Source: an uncultured Clostridia bacterium (GTDB lineage: Bacteria; Bacillota; Clostridia; Monoglobales; Monoglobaceae). From it: DNA of 64,000 nt. Where the stretch lies: the NCBI GenBank assembly GCA_934454115.1, contig CAKSFQ010000001.1, positions 62,001 to 126,000 of the forward strand. The letters are read 5' to 3'. Below the pieces are notes generated by a model. That model was given only the letters and a program-made list of their open reading frames with translations, was not told the DNA's origin and ran no database searches. Within the stretch, counting starts at the first letter, position 1; every line of letters begins with the position of its first letter. Below are positions 55,533 through 64,000 of this stretch, in pieces. The position numbers and the translations under genes were made by a program.

Positions 55533-56012
55533 CTAGTAGGCTCTCTTATATCCGCCGCTGCGCTTGCCCTCGTTGCTGCGCTTTAAATCTTGAAACTTTT
55601 CATCGCTGTCCTGTTTGAATTTTTGCAGCATGTCGTCAAAGGACATCTCACCGCCGCTGCGCTTGCGCACAAACTCAAATTCCTCCGGCGGCTGCTTCGG
55701 ATCGTAAGCAGGCCTCGGCTGCCGGCTCTCGTGCCGTCTCGGCCGCTGCGCACGGCGCTCTCCCTTTCCTGCGCTCTCTCCGTCTTCTGCCTGCTTAATG
55801 GAAAGGCTGATCTTGCCTTTGTCCATACCGATCACTTTGACCTTAACGGCCTGCCCTTCCTTTAAGCGCTGATGGATGTCGCTGACATATTCCGATGCGA
55901 TCTCCGAAATGTGTACAAGACCGGTCTTGCCGCCCTCCAGCTCCACAAATGCGCCAAATGCTGCGATACCCGTAACCTTTCCTTCCAGAACTGCTCCTAC
56001 CTCAATTTGCAT
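55533..56012 (-). CDS. yabR: S1-domain RNA-binding protein YabR
   Basis: A 159-residue protein with a single N-terminal S1 domain (EGKVTGIAAFGAFVELEGGK; GLVHISEIA; VKVKVIGMDKGKISLSIK) and a basic, Arg/Gln/Pro-rich tail. The start at 56012 matches the usual YabR N-terminus; the longer frame to 56195 has no support. It follows divIC and belongs to the yabP-yabQ-divIC-yabR group of spore-forming Firmicutes. Confidence 0.9.
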   Translation of the reverse strand: MQIEVGAVLEGKVTGIAAFGAFVELEGGKTGLVHISEIASEYVSDIHQRLKEGQAVKVKVIGMDKGKISLSIKQAEDGESAGKGERRAQRPRRHESRQPRPAYDPKQPPEEFEFVRKRSGGEMSFDDMLQKFKQDSDEKFQDLKRSNEGKRSGGYKRAY

Positions 56013-56130
56013 CCTCTTCCATAACCCTTCCCGGAGGCTCTGCCTCCTAATATGTAATTTCAAAGCACACCGGGGATTTTCCGGCACGCTCTTTTGTTTT
56101 CTGATTCGTAAAAAGCCGCGCACAAAGCCG

Positions 56131-56505
56131 TCAGTCGCTCTGGTTACTGTCGCTTTTGTTTGCGTCCACAAACACGCGCTCGTTCGGGCGCACAAGCCCC
56201 AGCTTTTCCCGTGCGATTCTTTCGATATACTCCGGATCCTCCATGCTGCTGAGCTGCTCTTTCAGCTGCTCGGTCTGCTGCGCGGCGGCGCTGATTTTCT
56301 CCTCCAGGGCATCGATCTCTTTATTTTTTTTGGACAGCATCACCTGCTGCCAAATCATGATATAGATAAAGTACAGGAGAAACAAACCGACCAGAACGAC
56401 CACCAGCAGCCGTCCGGGCGCAATCCTCCCTTTTTGTTTTTCATTGGCAGGCGACGGCCGCACCGAAACACGGCTCTTTTTTCTTCCGTCCGATTGATTT
56501 TGCAT
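56131..56505 (-). CDS. divIC: Septum formation initiator, FtsB/DivIC family
   Basis: A 124-residue bitopic protein: a basic cytoplasmic region, one membrane segment (about 33-53), a coiled coil (about 58-90) and the ending YIERIAREKLGLVRPNE typical of FtsB/DivIC. It helps assemble the division complex with FtsL and FtsQ/DivIB. GGAGGGG precedes the ATG. Confidence 0.92.
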   Translation of the reverse strand: MQNQSDGRKKSRVSVRPSPANEKQKGRIAPGRLLVVVLVGLFLLYFIYIMIWQQVMLSKKNKEIDALEEKISAAAQQTEQLKEQLSSMEDPEYIERIAREKLGLVRPNERVFVDANKSDSNQSD

Positions 56506-56567
56506 AAGTCCGCGCCCCTCCAGAGTACAATCTTATGGCATAATTATATCCTAAAGGCGTCCCTTTG

Positions 56568-57197
56568 TCAACGAAATTTTTTATTTCGAGGCAGTTTTTT
56601 CCGTGCGGCGTGCATCGGCCGCCGTTTTGGTTTTTTTTCCTGCCGCCTCACTTGAATTTTTGCCTGTTTTTTGGCGTTTTTTTCCCGTTTTCTCTTGTTT
56701 TTTTCCGCAATGTTGCATTTATGGCGGATTTCTCTCTGTTTTTTTCTGATTTTCATCTTGTCCCCGGCAGAACGCATCTGTTTTTTACTGTACCACACAA
56801 TAATGTAAAACGGCTTGGATAAAATCCGATAAACCAGCCGCACCGGAAAAAGAATCAGCCGCATTGCGGCGCAGATCCCCTGCACAATTTTTTCGTAAAG
56901 GCCTGTCAAAAAGCAGACCATATGCTCCTTCAGCAAATGCCGATAGGCAAAAAAGGCCGCGCCGGCTCCCAAAAAGCCCTGCCAGCGCAGACGGCCGCTG
57001 TTTTTTTCGTATGCCGTCCATAAAAGGAGCAGTCCGCAAAGCAAAAAGAAGAAAATATCCTCTAAATTCACCACCCACACCGCCGCATGAAAAATCCGCC
57101 GTGCGGTGCGCAGCAGATCATATAAAAACGCCAGCACGAAACCAAGAAGCAGCGACCACAAAAAATACCCGACTGAAATACCGAACTGTACCTCCAT
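56568..57197 (-). CDS. yabQ: Spore cortex biosynthesis protein YabQ
   Basis: A 209-residue membrane protein with several N-terminal hydrophobic segments (SVGYFLWSLLLGFVLAFLYD; LEDIFFFLLCGLLLLW) and a very basic Lys/Arg-rich tail of about 60 residues. YabQ is needed for spore cortex formation and is found only in spore formers. It is 15 bases after yabP. Confidence 0.9.
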   Translation of the reverse strand: MEVQFGISVGYFLWSLLLGFVLAFLYDLLRTARRIFHAAVWVVNLEDIFFFLLCGLLLLWTAYEKNSGRLRWQGFLGAGAAFFAYRHLLKEHMVCFLTGLYEKIVQGICAAMRLILFPVRLVYRILSKPFYIIVWYSKKQMRSAGDKMKIRKKQREIRHKCNIAEKNKRKREKNAKKQAKIQVRRQEKKPKRRPMHAARKKLPRNKKFR

Positions 57198-57212
57198 CGT
57201 ATGCTTCCTTTT

Positions 57213-57482
57213 CTACTGAAACATCCGGGAGAAAAAGCCGCCGCTTGTCTTTTCCCGGACATCACTGTACCCAATCTCGTCGATCGTCCCCTCGATGATC
57301 AGTTGGCCGTCCTCCACGTTTAATTTATGAATTTTAAAATCGCAGCCCTTTACCGTCATGGTACCGAGCGATGTTTCGACAATGACCTTTTCCTCATCAA
57401 AGCTCTCCACATCCTCCACCGCGCTGATCGTTATCCTTTCCCGGTTCTCGATGGTGATACAGTGTTTCCTGGTTTCCTCCAT
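57213..57482 (-). CDS. yabP: Sporulation protein YabP
   Basis: An 89-residue soluble protein matching YabP along its length (RERITISAVEDVESFDEEKV; LGTMTVKGCDFKIHKLNVED). Its role in sporulation is linked to that of YabQ encoded next to it. GGAGGAGG precedes the ATG. It is first in the group and lies divergent from the GH130 gene. Confidence 0.92.
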   Translation of the reverse strand: MEETRKHCITIENRERITISAVEDVESFDEEKVIVETSLGTMTVKGCDFKIHKLNVEDGQLIIEGTIDEIGYSDVREKTSGGFFSRMFQ

Positions 57483-57586
57483 CCCGATTCCTCCTCCTTA
57501 TATTCTCTCTCTGACATGTTTATTCAACGGCAGACCGTTTTATGAGACAAAGCCTCTTCTTTCGTCTGCTGCATACCAAATATTTC

Positions 57587-57615
57587 TTGACAGTTTATGG
57601 GTGATATGTTAGAAT
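57587..57615 (+). promoter_or_regulatory. Sigma-A promoter of the GH130 gene
   Basis: TTGACA (57587-57592), a 17-base spacer and TAGAAT (57610-57615) form a strong vegetative promoter. The leader of about 90 bases contains a short hairpin (TTTCGG-CGAA-CCGAAA) and ends with AGGAG at 57702-57706. Confidence 0.82.
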
Positions 57616-57713
57616 CAAGCTATGCTCGAAAGACAGTAAAATTTACCTTTTTGGGGCATTTTGTCACGCGCTTTCGGCGAACCGAAAACTTACACAAATA
57701 AAGGAGAATGATC

Positions 57714-58697
57714 ATGGCAAAAGTGATAAACGGTACTGCGATTCCGAATCTTCCGTGGGAAGAAAAACCGGCAAGCTGTACCGACATTGTGTGGAGAAGC
57801 GAAAAGAACCCGATCATTACGCGGGATCTGATTAAAAATTCCAACAGCATCTTTAACAGTGCGGTTGTCCCGTTTGAAGGCGGTTTCCGCGGCGTATTCC
57901 GCAGCGACGACACCACGCGCCGCCAGACGCTGCACGCAGGTAAAAGCAGCGATGGCATCCACTGGGAAATTGCGGATGAACCCATCCGTTTTTCCTGCAG
58001 CATTGACGAAATCAAGGAATTTTGCTACGGCTACGATCCGCGCGTATGCAAGATTGAGGATAAATATTATGTAACCTGGTGCAACGGCTATCAGGGACAA
58101 CCCACCATCGGCGTTGCATGGACCACGGATTTTGAGACCTTCCATCAGGAAGAAAACGCCTTTTTGCCCTACAACCGCAACGGCGTTATGATTCCGCGCA
58201 AGGTAAACGGCAATTTTGCGATGTACAGCCGTCCGAGCGACACCGGCCACACCCCCTTTGGTGATATGTATTACAGCGAAAGCCCGGATCTGGTTTACTG
58301 GGGCAAGCACCGTCTGGTAATGCGCCCGACGACCGGCTGGCAGGGCACCAAAATCGGCGGCGGCCCGATCCCGATCGAAACCGATGAGGGCTTTTTGGTG
58401 ATCTATCACGGCGTACTCAACAGCTGCAACGGCTTTACATACAGCGCCGGCGCGGCACTGATGGACGCGGATCAGCCCTGGAAGGTACTCTACCGCACCA
58501 AGCCGTACATTCTGTCTCCGAGAGAGCTTTATGAGTTTGTCGGCGATGTGCCCAATGTGGTATTCCCTTGCACGGCGCTCTGTGATGCCTATACCGGAAG
58601 GATCGCCATCTACTACGGCGCGGCCGATACCGTGATCGGTCTTGCGTACACCACGGTCGATGACCTGATCGACTTTACCAAGAAAAATTCTTACTAA
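57714..58697 (+). CDS. GH130 beta-1,4-mannooligosaccharide/mannoside phosphorylase
   Basis: A 327-residue five-bladed-propeller enzyme of family GH130, which cleaves beta-mannosidic bonds with phosphate to give mannose 1-phosphate. Visible family features are SIFNSAVVPFEGGFRGVFRS, YDPRVCKIEDKYYVTW with the general-acid Asp, and GGGPIPIETDEGFLVIYHGV. No signal peptide, so it acts on imported sugars. The ATG at 57714 has AGGAG seven bases upstream; an ATG at 57708 is too close. The phosphomutase gene downstream could convert the product to mannose 6-phosphate. The exact mannoside substrate is not visible. Confidence 0.9.
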   Translation: MAKVINGTAIPNLPWEEKPASCTDIVWRSEKNPIITRDLIKNSNSIFNSAVVPFEGGFRGVFRSDDTTRRQTLHAGKSSDGIHWEIADEPIRFSCSIDEIKEFCYGYDPRVCKIEDKYYVTWCNGYQGQPTIGVAWTTDFETFHQEENAFLPYNRNGVMIPRKVNGNFAMYSRPSDTGHTPFGDMYYSESPDLVYWGKHRLVMRPTTGWQGTKIGGGPIPIETDEGFLVIYHGVLNSCNGFTYSAGAALMDADQPWKVLYRTKPYILSPRELYEFVGDVPNVVFPCTALCDAYTGRIAIYYGAADTVIGLAYTTVDDLIDFTKKNSY

Positions 58698-58705
58698 AAT
58701 AGCAG

Positions 58706-58766
58706 AGCCGAATCCTCTGCCGCCGGCCGGGACTTTTTGACCGGCGCGGCCTTTGGGTTCGGCTTT
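58706..58766 (+). terminator. Terminator after the GH130 gene
   Basis: Outer arms AGCCGAATCC/GGGTTCGGCT (58706-58715, 58755-58764) and an inner GCCGCCGG/CCGGCGCGGC stem form a long hairpin ending in TTT (58764-58766). The T-tract is short, so some read-through to the phosphomutase gene is possible. Confidence 0.55.
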
Positions 58767-58807
58767 CTGTCGGATTTTTCAATAATTGATACGATGAGGT
58801 GAAATAA

Positions 58808-60460
58808 ATGGTACAGACAAAATATGAACGCTGGCTGAGCAGCGTAACGGATGACGCCACCCGGCAGCAGTTAAAACAGATGACAAAAGCCGAAATTGAG
58901 GATAGCTTTTACCGCGATCTGGAATTTGGCACCGGCGGACTGCGCGGCGTCATGGGCGCCGGCACCAACCGCATGAATATCTACACCGTCCGTCAGGCAA
59001 CTCAGGGGCTTGCCAACGAACTGAAAACCCACGGCGCGGCGTTTTGCGCCCGCGGCGTTGCCATTGCCTATGACTCCCGAAATCATTCCGCAGAGTTTGC
59101 GATGGAATGCGTCAAGGTTCTCTCTGCCAACGGGATTTTGGCCTATCTGTTCGATTCGCTCCGTCCCACGCCGATGCTTTCCTTTGCCGTACGGCATCTA
59201 AACTGTGCACGCGGCATTGTGATTACCGCCAGCCATAACCCTAAGGAATACAATGGCTACAAGGTTTACGGCGAGGACGGCGGTCAGATTCCGCCCGACA
59301 CGGCGGCCATTATCTTAGACAGTATCGAAAAGACGGATATCTTTGACGGGGTGAAGGTGGACGAGAATCCCGACTACCGCAGCATCGGCAAGACGGTTGA
59401 CGACGCCTATATCCGCGCGGTCAAGCAACAATCTATGGGCATTGCGATCCCCGATGACCTTAAAATCATCTACACGCCGCTGCACGGCTCCGGCAACCTG
59501 CCGGTACGGCGGATTTTAGACGAAATCGGCGCAAAAAATGTGTTTGTTGTCCCGGAGCAGGAGCTGCCGGACGGCAACTTCCCGACGGTAAAATCGCCGA
59601 ACCCCGAAAATATTGAGGCGTTTGACATCGCCATCGACTATGCCAAAAAGATGAACGCCGACCTGGTGTTCGGCACCGACCCGGACAGTGACCGCATCGG
59701 CGTTGCCGTGCGCAAAAGCGACGGCAGCTACTTTGTTTTAACCGGGAACCAGACCGGTACGCTGCTTTGCGAATTTATTTTGCGGAATATGCAGAAAAGG
59801 GAGACGCTTTCCAAAAATGACGTTGTGATTAAAACCATCGTCACCAGTGAGATGCTCCGTGCCGTCACCGACCGCTACGGCGTGACGCTTTGCGATGTGC
59901 TGACCGGCTTTAAATTTATTGGTGAAAAAATCAAGGAATTTGAAGAAAACGGCAACCTGCAGCGTTTTATCTTCGGGCTGGAAGAGAGTTACGGCTATTT
60001 AAAGGGGACCTACGCAAGAGACAAGGACGCCGTGGTTGCCTCGATGCTGGTTTGCGAGATGGCCGCCGATTATTTTAAACAGGGCATGACGCTCTATGAC
60101 GGCCTTACCGCGCTCTATCAAACCTACGGCTGCTACTTAGAAAAGCTGAAAACGGTTACTCTGACCGGGAACGAGGGCGCCGCTGCCATCCAAACGATGA
60201 TGGACGGTTTTCGCAGTCATCCGCCCAAGGAAATCGCGGGATATAACGTGCTTCGTGTGCTTGATTATCAGACCGGGATTGACGGTCTGCCAAAATCAAA
60301 CGTCTTAAAATATGTGTTTGAAAACGGCTGGTTTGCGGTTCGCCCATCCGGGACAGAGCCCAAAATCAAATTCTATTTTGGGGTCAGCGCAGACGATGAG
60401 GACGCTGCAAAATCCGCCCTCTGCCACATCGAGCAGTATCTTAACAACCTGCTTGCATAA
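58808..60460 (+). CDS. Phosphoglucomutase/phosphomannomutase
   Basis: A 550-residue alpha-D-phosphohexomutase. The phosphoserine loop is VITASHNPKEYNGYK (Ser near residue 141). The metal-binding loop is GTDPDSDRIGVAV (near 290), the sugar-binding loop is LEESYGYLKG (near 388) and the phosphate-binding loop is RPSGTEPKIKF (near 512), all intact. It interconverts hexose 1- and 6-phosphates and would complete catabolism of mannose or glucose 1-phosphate from the GH130 phosphorylase. GAGG lies upstream of the ATG. Confidence 0.93.
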   Translation: MVQTKYERWLSSVTDDATRQQLKQMTKAEIEDSFYRDLEFGTGGLRGVMGAGTNRMNIYTVRQATQGLANELKTHGAAFCARGVAIAYDSRNHSAEFAMECVKVLSANGILAYLFDSLRPTPMLSFAVRHLNCARGIVITASHNPKEYNGYKVYGEDGGQIPPDTAAIILDSIEKTDIFDGVKVDENPDYRSIGKTVDDAYIRAVKQQSMGIAIPDDLKIIYTPLHGSGNLPVRRILDEIGAKNVFVVPEQELPDGNFPTVKSPNPENIEAFDIAIDYAKKMNADLVFGTDPDSDRIGVAVRKSDGSYFVLTGNQTGTLLCEFILRNMQKRETLSKNDVVIKTIVTSEMLRAVTDRYGVTLCDVLTGFKFIGEKIKEFEENGNLQRFIFGLEESYGYLKGTYARDKDAVVASMLVCEMAADYFKQGMTLYDGLTALYQTYGCYLEKLKTVTLTGNEGAAAIQTMMDGFRSHPPKEIAGYNVLRVLDYQTGIDGLPKSNVLKYVFENGWFAVRPSGTEPKIKFYFGVSADDEDAAKSALCHIEQYLNNLLA

Positions 60461-60500
60461 AAAACCGGCCGCGGCATATCGCAGCTGCTAAACCGTATAC

Positions 60501-60536
60501 AAAGCAGGCTGTTTTCAAGCAAAGCAGCCTGCTTTT
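60501..60536 (+). terminator. Intrinsic terminator after the phosphomutase gene
   Basis: Eleven-base perfect arms (AAAGCAGGCTG and its complement, 60501-60511 and 60525-60535) with a 13-base loop end in a TTTT run, 40 bases beyond the stop codon. Confidence 0.75.
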
Positions 60537-60596
60537 ATGATAAAATTTTCCTGTTTGAATGGAACTGTACCGCAACCAATTCCACGGAAGGAGCAT

Positions 60597-63500
60597 ATGA
60601 CTTTGAAGATGAAAAGAATATGTAAATTTTTGTATCTTTCTTGCATTGCAGTTTTGATTTTACTTACATTGCCGGGCGGTGCGTCGGCTGCGAGCGGAAG
60701 CTGCGGCGATCACCTTACATGGACGCTCAGCGGCGGCAGCTTAACCATTCGCGGCACCGGTCCGATGACAAGCTGGTCCTCGGTGACAGAAACGCCGTGG
60801 TACGATGCGCGCGACAGCATTACCTCGGTTACCGTCGGAAACGGCGTGACAACAATAGAAAAAGAGTCATTTTATTACTGCACAAACCTGCAATCAATTA
60901 CAACTCCCGCTACGCTGACAAGTATCGGCACAGGTGCATTTGAATATTGCAGCAGCCTAAGATCCATTGTGATTCCGAGCGGTGTGACCGAAATCGGACA
61001 AAATGCGTTCAACGGATGTACAAGCCTTGCCAATGTAAATATCCCATATGGAATAAAATCTATTCGGAGCGGCACATTCAACCAATGCACAAGTCTTGAC
61101 CGCATCGACTTGCCGTCCAGCGTTGTACAGATCGAAGACAGAGCTTTTTCGGATTGCTATGCACTGCAATCTGTCGGAATGTCGGACAATGTCGTAAGAA
61201 TCGGCTGGAGTGCGTTTAGTTCCTGCAAAAGCTTAAAAAAAATCAATATTCCGCAAGGCGTCAAATGCATTGAAAGTAACACATTTTACGGATGTACCGC
61301 TATGAATGATTTGTATTTGCATGCATATCTGCAGGAAATAAAATCCGGGGCATTCGGAAATTGCACAAGCCTTCCTAACGTCACAATTCCCGAGTCGGTT
61401 ACAAAAATTGAGGGAGGCGCATTTAAAAATTGCACCGGCTTGACAGACATCATTTATAAGGCTGCAAATTGCAGTACGGTGAATGTAAGTTTGTCATCCT
61501 CTGTATTTTCAGGCTGCAGCGGGGCAGCAACCGTAGGCATCGGAGACAATGTGGAAATCATTCCGCCGTATCTGTTTTGCAGCATGCCTTATTTAAATTG
61601 GATTGCCTTTCCGGAATCATCAACAAAACTGAATGAAATCGGAGCATATGCTTTTTATGGCTGTAAAAAGCTGACAGAGATAACCGTTCCGAGCAGCGTT
61701 ATGACGATTGCCAAAGGTGCATTTGCCAATTGTGATTCCATAAAATATCTCAGCCTTTCGGGCACTTATTTAACAAATATCGGTGCTGAGGCATTTTCCG
61801 GCTGTTATGCTTTGACGGAGATTGATATTCCGATCGGTGTTTATTCCATCGGAGAAAAGGCTTTTTTCAATTGTTATATGGCAAAAAGCCTGAATCTTGG
61901 AAGCAATGTAACCAAAATCGGCAACAGTGCCTTCGACGGCTGCTCCTCGCTGCAGGATATCCCCCTTCCGGACGGAGTGGAAGAAATCGGAGAACGGGCA
62001 TTTGCTTTCTGCATTTTTGTAAAATCGGTAAAAATACCGGACAGTGTACAATATATCGGAAAAGGTGCATTTTATAAGTGCGATGCCTTGACTAAAATTA
62101 CGATTCCGTTTGTGGGCAGTTCGCGCACAAACGACCATTCACCGCAGGCGGTTTTCGGCCACCTGTTTGGCTCAGTCACAAAAGACAGCGATCATGCAAC
62201 AACGAGTTTTACCTATCAGTATTATGCAGACGGACAGTATTATTATTACAACATTCCAAGCAAACTGACAAGTGTTACCGTCACAGACGCGGAAAATATT
62301 CCGGAGCATGCTTTTTATAACTGCACGAATATAACTTCCGTTTCTTTTCATAGCGCTGTAAGCAGCATCGGTACGGATGCGTTTAAAAACTGCAGCGGTT
62401 TAAGAGCAGTCCACATCTCGGACATCGCGGCCTGGTGCAGGATAGAATTTGCAGACATGGAGCAAAATCCTCTGTATTATGCAAGAAAATTGTACTTAAA
62501 CAATGAACTGATCACCCATTTGACGATACCGGACAGCGTGACAACAATCGGCAATTATGCGTTTATCGGCTGTAACAATCTGACCGATGTAACCGTCCCG
62601 GACAATGTGACAGCGATCGGTGACAGCGCATTTTGCGGCTGCGGCGGACTAAACACCGTAACGATAGGAAACGGCGTGACAACAATCGGCAGCGATGCGT
62701 TTGGCGGCTGCGGTAAACTGACGGAAATATTGGTTGATGAAGAAAATGCGAACTACTGCACATCAGACGGAATCCTGTTTGATAAACATAAAACGCAGCT
62801 TATATGTTGCCCTCGGGGAACTTCAATCAGCGAATATACGATACCAAACAGTGTAATAACGATCGTCAGTCATGCGTTTTCCGGTTGCCGCGGCCTAAAA
62901 AGCATCACCGTCCCGGACGGCGTAACAACGATCGGCAGTTACGCATTTTCCGGCTGCACCGGTCTAAAAGGCATCACCATACCGGGCCGCGTGACAACGA
63001 TCGGCAATTACGCATTTTATGGCTGCACCGGTCTAAAAAACATCACCATACCGAACAGTGTGACAACAATCGGCAATGATGCATTTTCCGGCTGCACCGG
63101 TCTGACGGGCGTAACCATCGGAAACGGCTTGACAGTGATCGGTGACAGTTTGTTTTCCGGCTGCAGCGATCTGACCAGCATCACCATTCCGGACAGTGTA
63201 ACAACGATCAGTAGATGCGCATTTGAAGGCTGCAGCGCTCTGATCAGGGTAACCATCGGAAACGGCGTGACAAGCATCGGAAATTGCGCGTTTTGGAACT
63301 GCACCGCTCTGACAGACATCACCATGCCGGACGGCGTGACAACGATCGGCACGCAGGCATTGGAAGGCTGCAGCAGCCTGACAAGCGTCACAATCCCCGG
63401 CAGCATAACAAGTATTGGCAGTTGGGCGTTTGACAGCTGCGATAACCTGACGGACATATACTATAACGGCTTTCGCAAAGAATGGGATAAAATTAATATC

Positions 63501-64000
63501 GGAGACTCCGCCATTCCCTCTTCTGCGGTGATTCATTATCGTGCGGCATATGTTGAGGGGATTTCGTTAAACAAGCAATCGATCGAACTTTTTCGGGGAG
63601 AGACGTTTCAGCTGATACCGATTATCACCCCGGAAGATGCAGCAGATCAAACCGTATCATGGACATCCTCTGATGAAACGGTTGTCTCGGTGGATAACGG
63701 AACCGTAACGGGCATCGGCACCGGCACTGCTTTCATCACGGCAATAACCCATGACGGGGAATTCCGCGCAGTATGCAATGTATCCGTATACGATGCCACG
63801 CCGGAGTCGGATTTTTCGATCGGCTACGGGACGATAACCGGGTATCACGGAAATGCCGAAAACGTATATATTCCGAGAAGTATAAACGGCTCCAGGGTAA
63901 CAAAAATCGGCAGCAGTGCATTTGGGCGCTGCACCGGTCTAAAAAGCATAATCATACCCGATAGCGTAACAAGCATCGGCGACAGTGCGTTTTTCGGCTG
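60597..64000 (+). CDS. Secreted BspA-type leucine-rich-repeat protein with Ig-like (Big_2) domain, C-terminus outside window
   Basis: The frame is open from ATG at 60597 to the window edge, at least 1134 residues. A signal peptide (about 1-34) is followed by some 25 or more LRR_5/BspA repeats of about 23 residues with the pattern IP-x-SVTTIG-x-x-AF-x-GCTGL. Several are highly regular at DNA level between 62800 and 63430. A Big_2-like domain (about 984-1062; SLNKQSIELFRGETFQLIPI, VSWTSSDETVVSVDNGTVTG) interrupts them, and LRRs resume after it. AAGGAG precedes the first ATG; a second in-frame ATG at 60609 is an alternative. Proteins of this kind mediate adhesion or binding at the cell surface. 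The C-terminus, where an anchor would be, is missing. Confidence 0.88.
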   Translation, partial: MTLKMKRICKFLYLSCIAVLILLTLPGGASAASGSCGDHLTWTLSGGSLTIRGTGPMTSWSSVTETPWYDARDSITSVTVGNGVTTIEKESFYYCTNLQSITTPATLTSIGTGAFEYCSSLRSIVIPSGVTEIGQNAFNGCTSLANVNIPYGIKSIRSGTFNQCTSLDRIDLPSSVVQIEDRAFSDCYALQSVGMSDNVVRIGWSAFSSCKSLKKINIPQGVKCIESNTFYGCTAMNDLYLHAYLQEIKSGAFGNCTSLPNVTIPESVTKIEGGAFKNCTGLTDIIYKAANCSTVNVSLSSSVFSGCSGAATVGIGDNVEIIPPYLFCSMPYLNWIAFPESSTKLNEIGAYAFYGCKKLTEITVPSSVMTIAKGAFANCDSIKYLSLSGTYLTNIGAEAFSGCYALTEIDIPIGVYSIGEKAFFNCYMAKSLNLGSNVTKIGNSAFDGCSSLQDIPLPDGVEEIGERAFAFCIFVKSVKIPDSVQYIGKGAFYKCDALTKITIPFVGSSRTNDHSPQAVFGHLFGSVTKDSDHATTSFTYQYYADGQYYYYNIPSKLTSVTVTDAENIPEHAFYNCTNITSVSFHSAVSSIGTDAFKNCSGLRAVHISDIAAWCRIEFADMEQNPLYYARKLYLNNELITHLTIPDSVTTIGNYAFIGCNNLTDVTVPDNVTAIGDSAFCGCGGLNTVTIGNGVTTIGSDAFGGCGKLTEILVDEENANYCTSDGILFDKHKTQLICCPRGTSISEYTIPNSVITIVSHAFSGCRGLKSITVPDGVTTIGSYAFSGCTGLKGITIPGRVTTIGNYAFYGCTGLKNITIPNSVTTIGNDAFSGCTGLTGVTIGNGLTVIGDSLFSGCSDLTSITIPDSVTTISRCAFEGCSALIRVTIGNGVTSIGNCAFWNCTALTDITMPDGVTTIGTQALEGCSSLTSVTIPGSITSIGSWAFDSCDNLTDIYYNGFRKEWDKINIGDSAIPSSAVIHYRAAYVEGISLNKQSIELFRGETFQLIPIITPEDAADQTVSWTSSDETVVSVDNGTVTGIGTGTAFITAITHDGEFRAVCNVSVYDATPESDFSIGYGTITGYHGNAENVYIPRSINGSRVTKIGSSAFGRCTGLKSIIIPDSVTSIGDSAFFG

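Overview
The window looks like a chromosome segment of a spore-forming, anaerobic Clostridia-class Firmicute. The evidence is the yabP-yabQ-divIC-yabR sporulation/division cluster, S-layer homology (SLH) anchoring, an NfnAB-type transhydrogenase, an MreBCD/PBP2 cluster, strong GGAGG ribosome sites and intermediate GC content. No phage genes, CRISPR arrays, tRNA or rRNA genes were seen.

Region 1 (1-35261, all minus strand) is a large surface-polysaccharide locus. It runs from a two-component system (histidine kinase, response regulator) through a sugar ABC importer (lipoprotein plus two permeases, no ATPase) to a series of very large exported proteins. Five of these carry solenoids of about 285-residue GLUG-type blocks. 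Three of the five end in, or contain, a rhamnogalacturonan-acetylesterase-like SGNH domain, one of which looks catalytically degenerate. Two proteins share a carbohydrate-binding-like domain, a Big_5-like Ig domain and a ten-Asp-box beta-propeller. Two carry SLH domains for wall anchoring, in one case inserted in the middle of the chain. A secreted metallophosphoesterase sits inside the locus. The same 20-base box precedes the importer and the phosphoesterase operons in identical geometry to their promoters, and a close variant precedes the sensor kinase operon. This suggests one regulon for sensing, import and surface digestion of a complex, perhaps pectin-like, glycan. The glycan itself is inference.

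Region 2 (35262-36642) holds a divergently transcribed cytoplasmic SGNH hydrolase with a clear sigma-A promoter, followed by a perfect inverted repeat that resembles IS3-family ends.

Region 3 (36643-46533, minus) holds housekeeping genes: methylglyoxal synthase, PBP2, MreD, MreC, MreB, Maf, dUTPase, a U32 peptidase, ZapA and a Nudix hydrolase. The MreB copy lacks residues of two active-site motifs and may be a non-hydrolysing variant. MreC ends in a serine-rich tail encoded by a triplet repeat.

Region 4 (46703-57482, minus) holds glutamate dehydrogenase with an NfnAB-like pair, a DUF2156 protein, a TatD-associated-type radical SAM protein overlapping a histidine kinase-like gene, YebC, an SPFH/NfeD pair, and the yabR-divIC-yabQ-yabP group.

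Region 5 (57714-64000, plus) holds a GH130 mannoside phosphorylase and a phosphoglucomutase/phosphomannomutase, which together could channel phosphorolysed mannosides into central metabolism. The window ends inside a secreted BspA-type leucine-rich-repeat protein.
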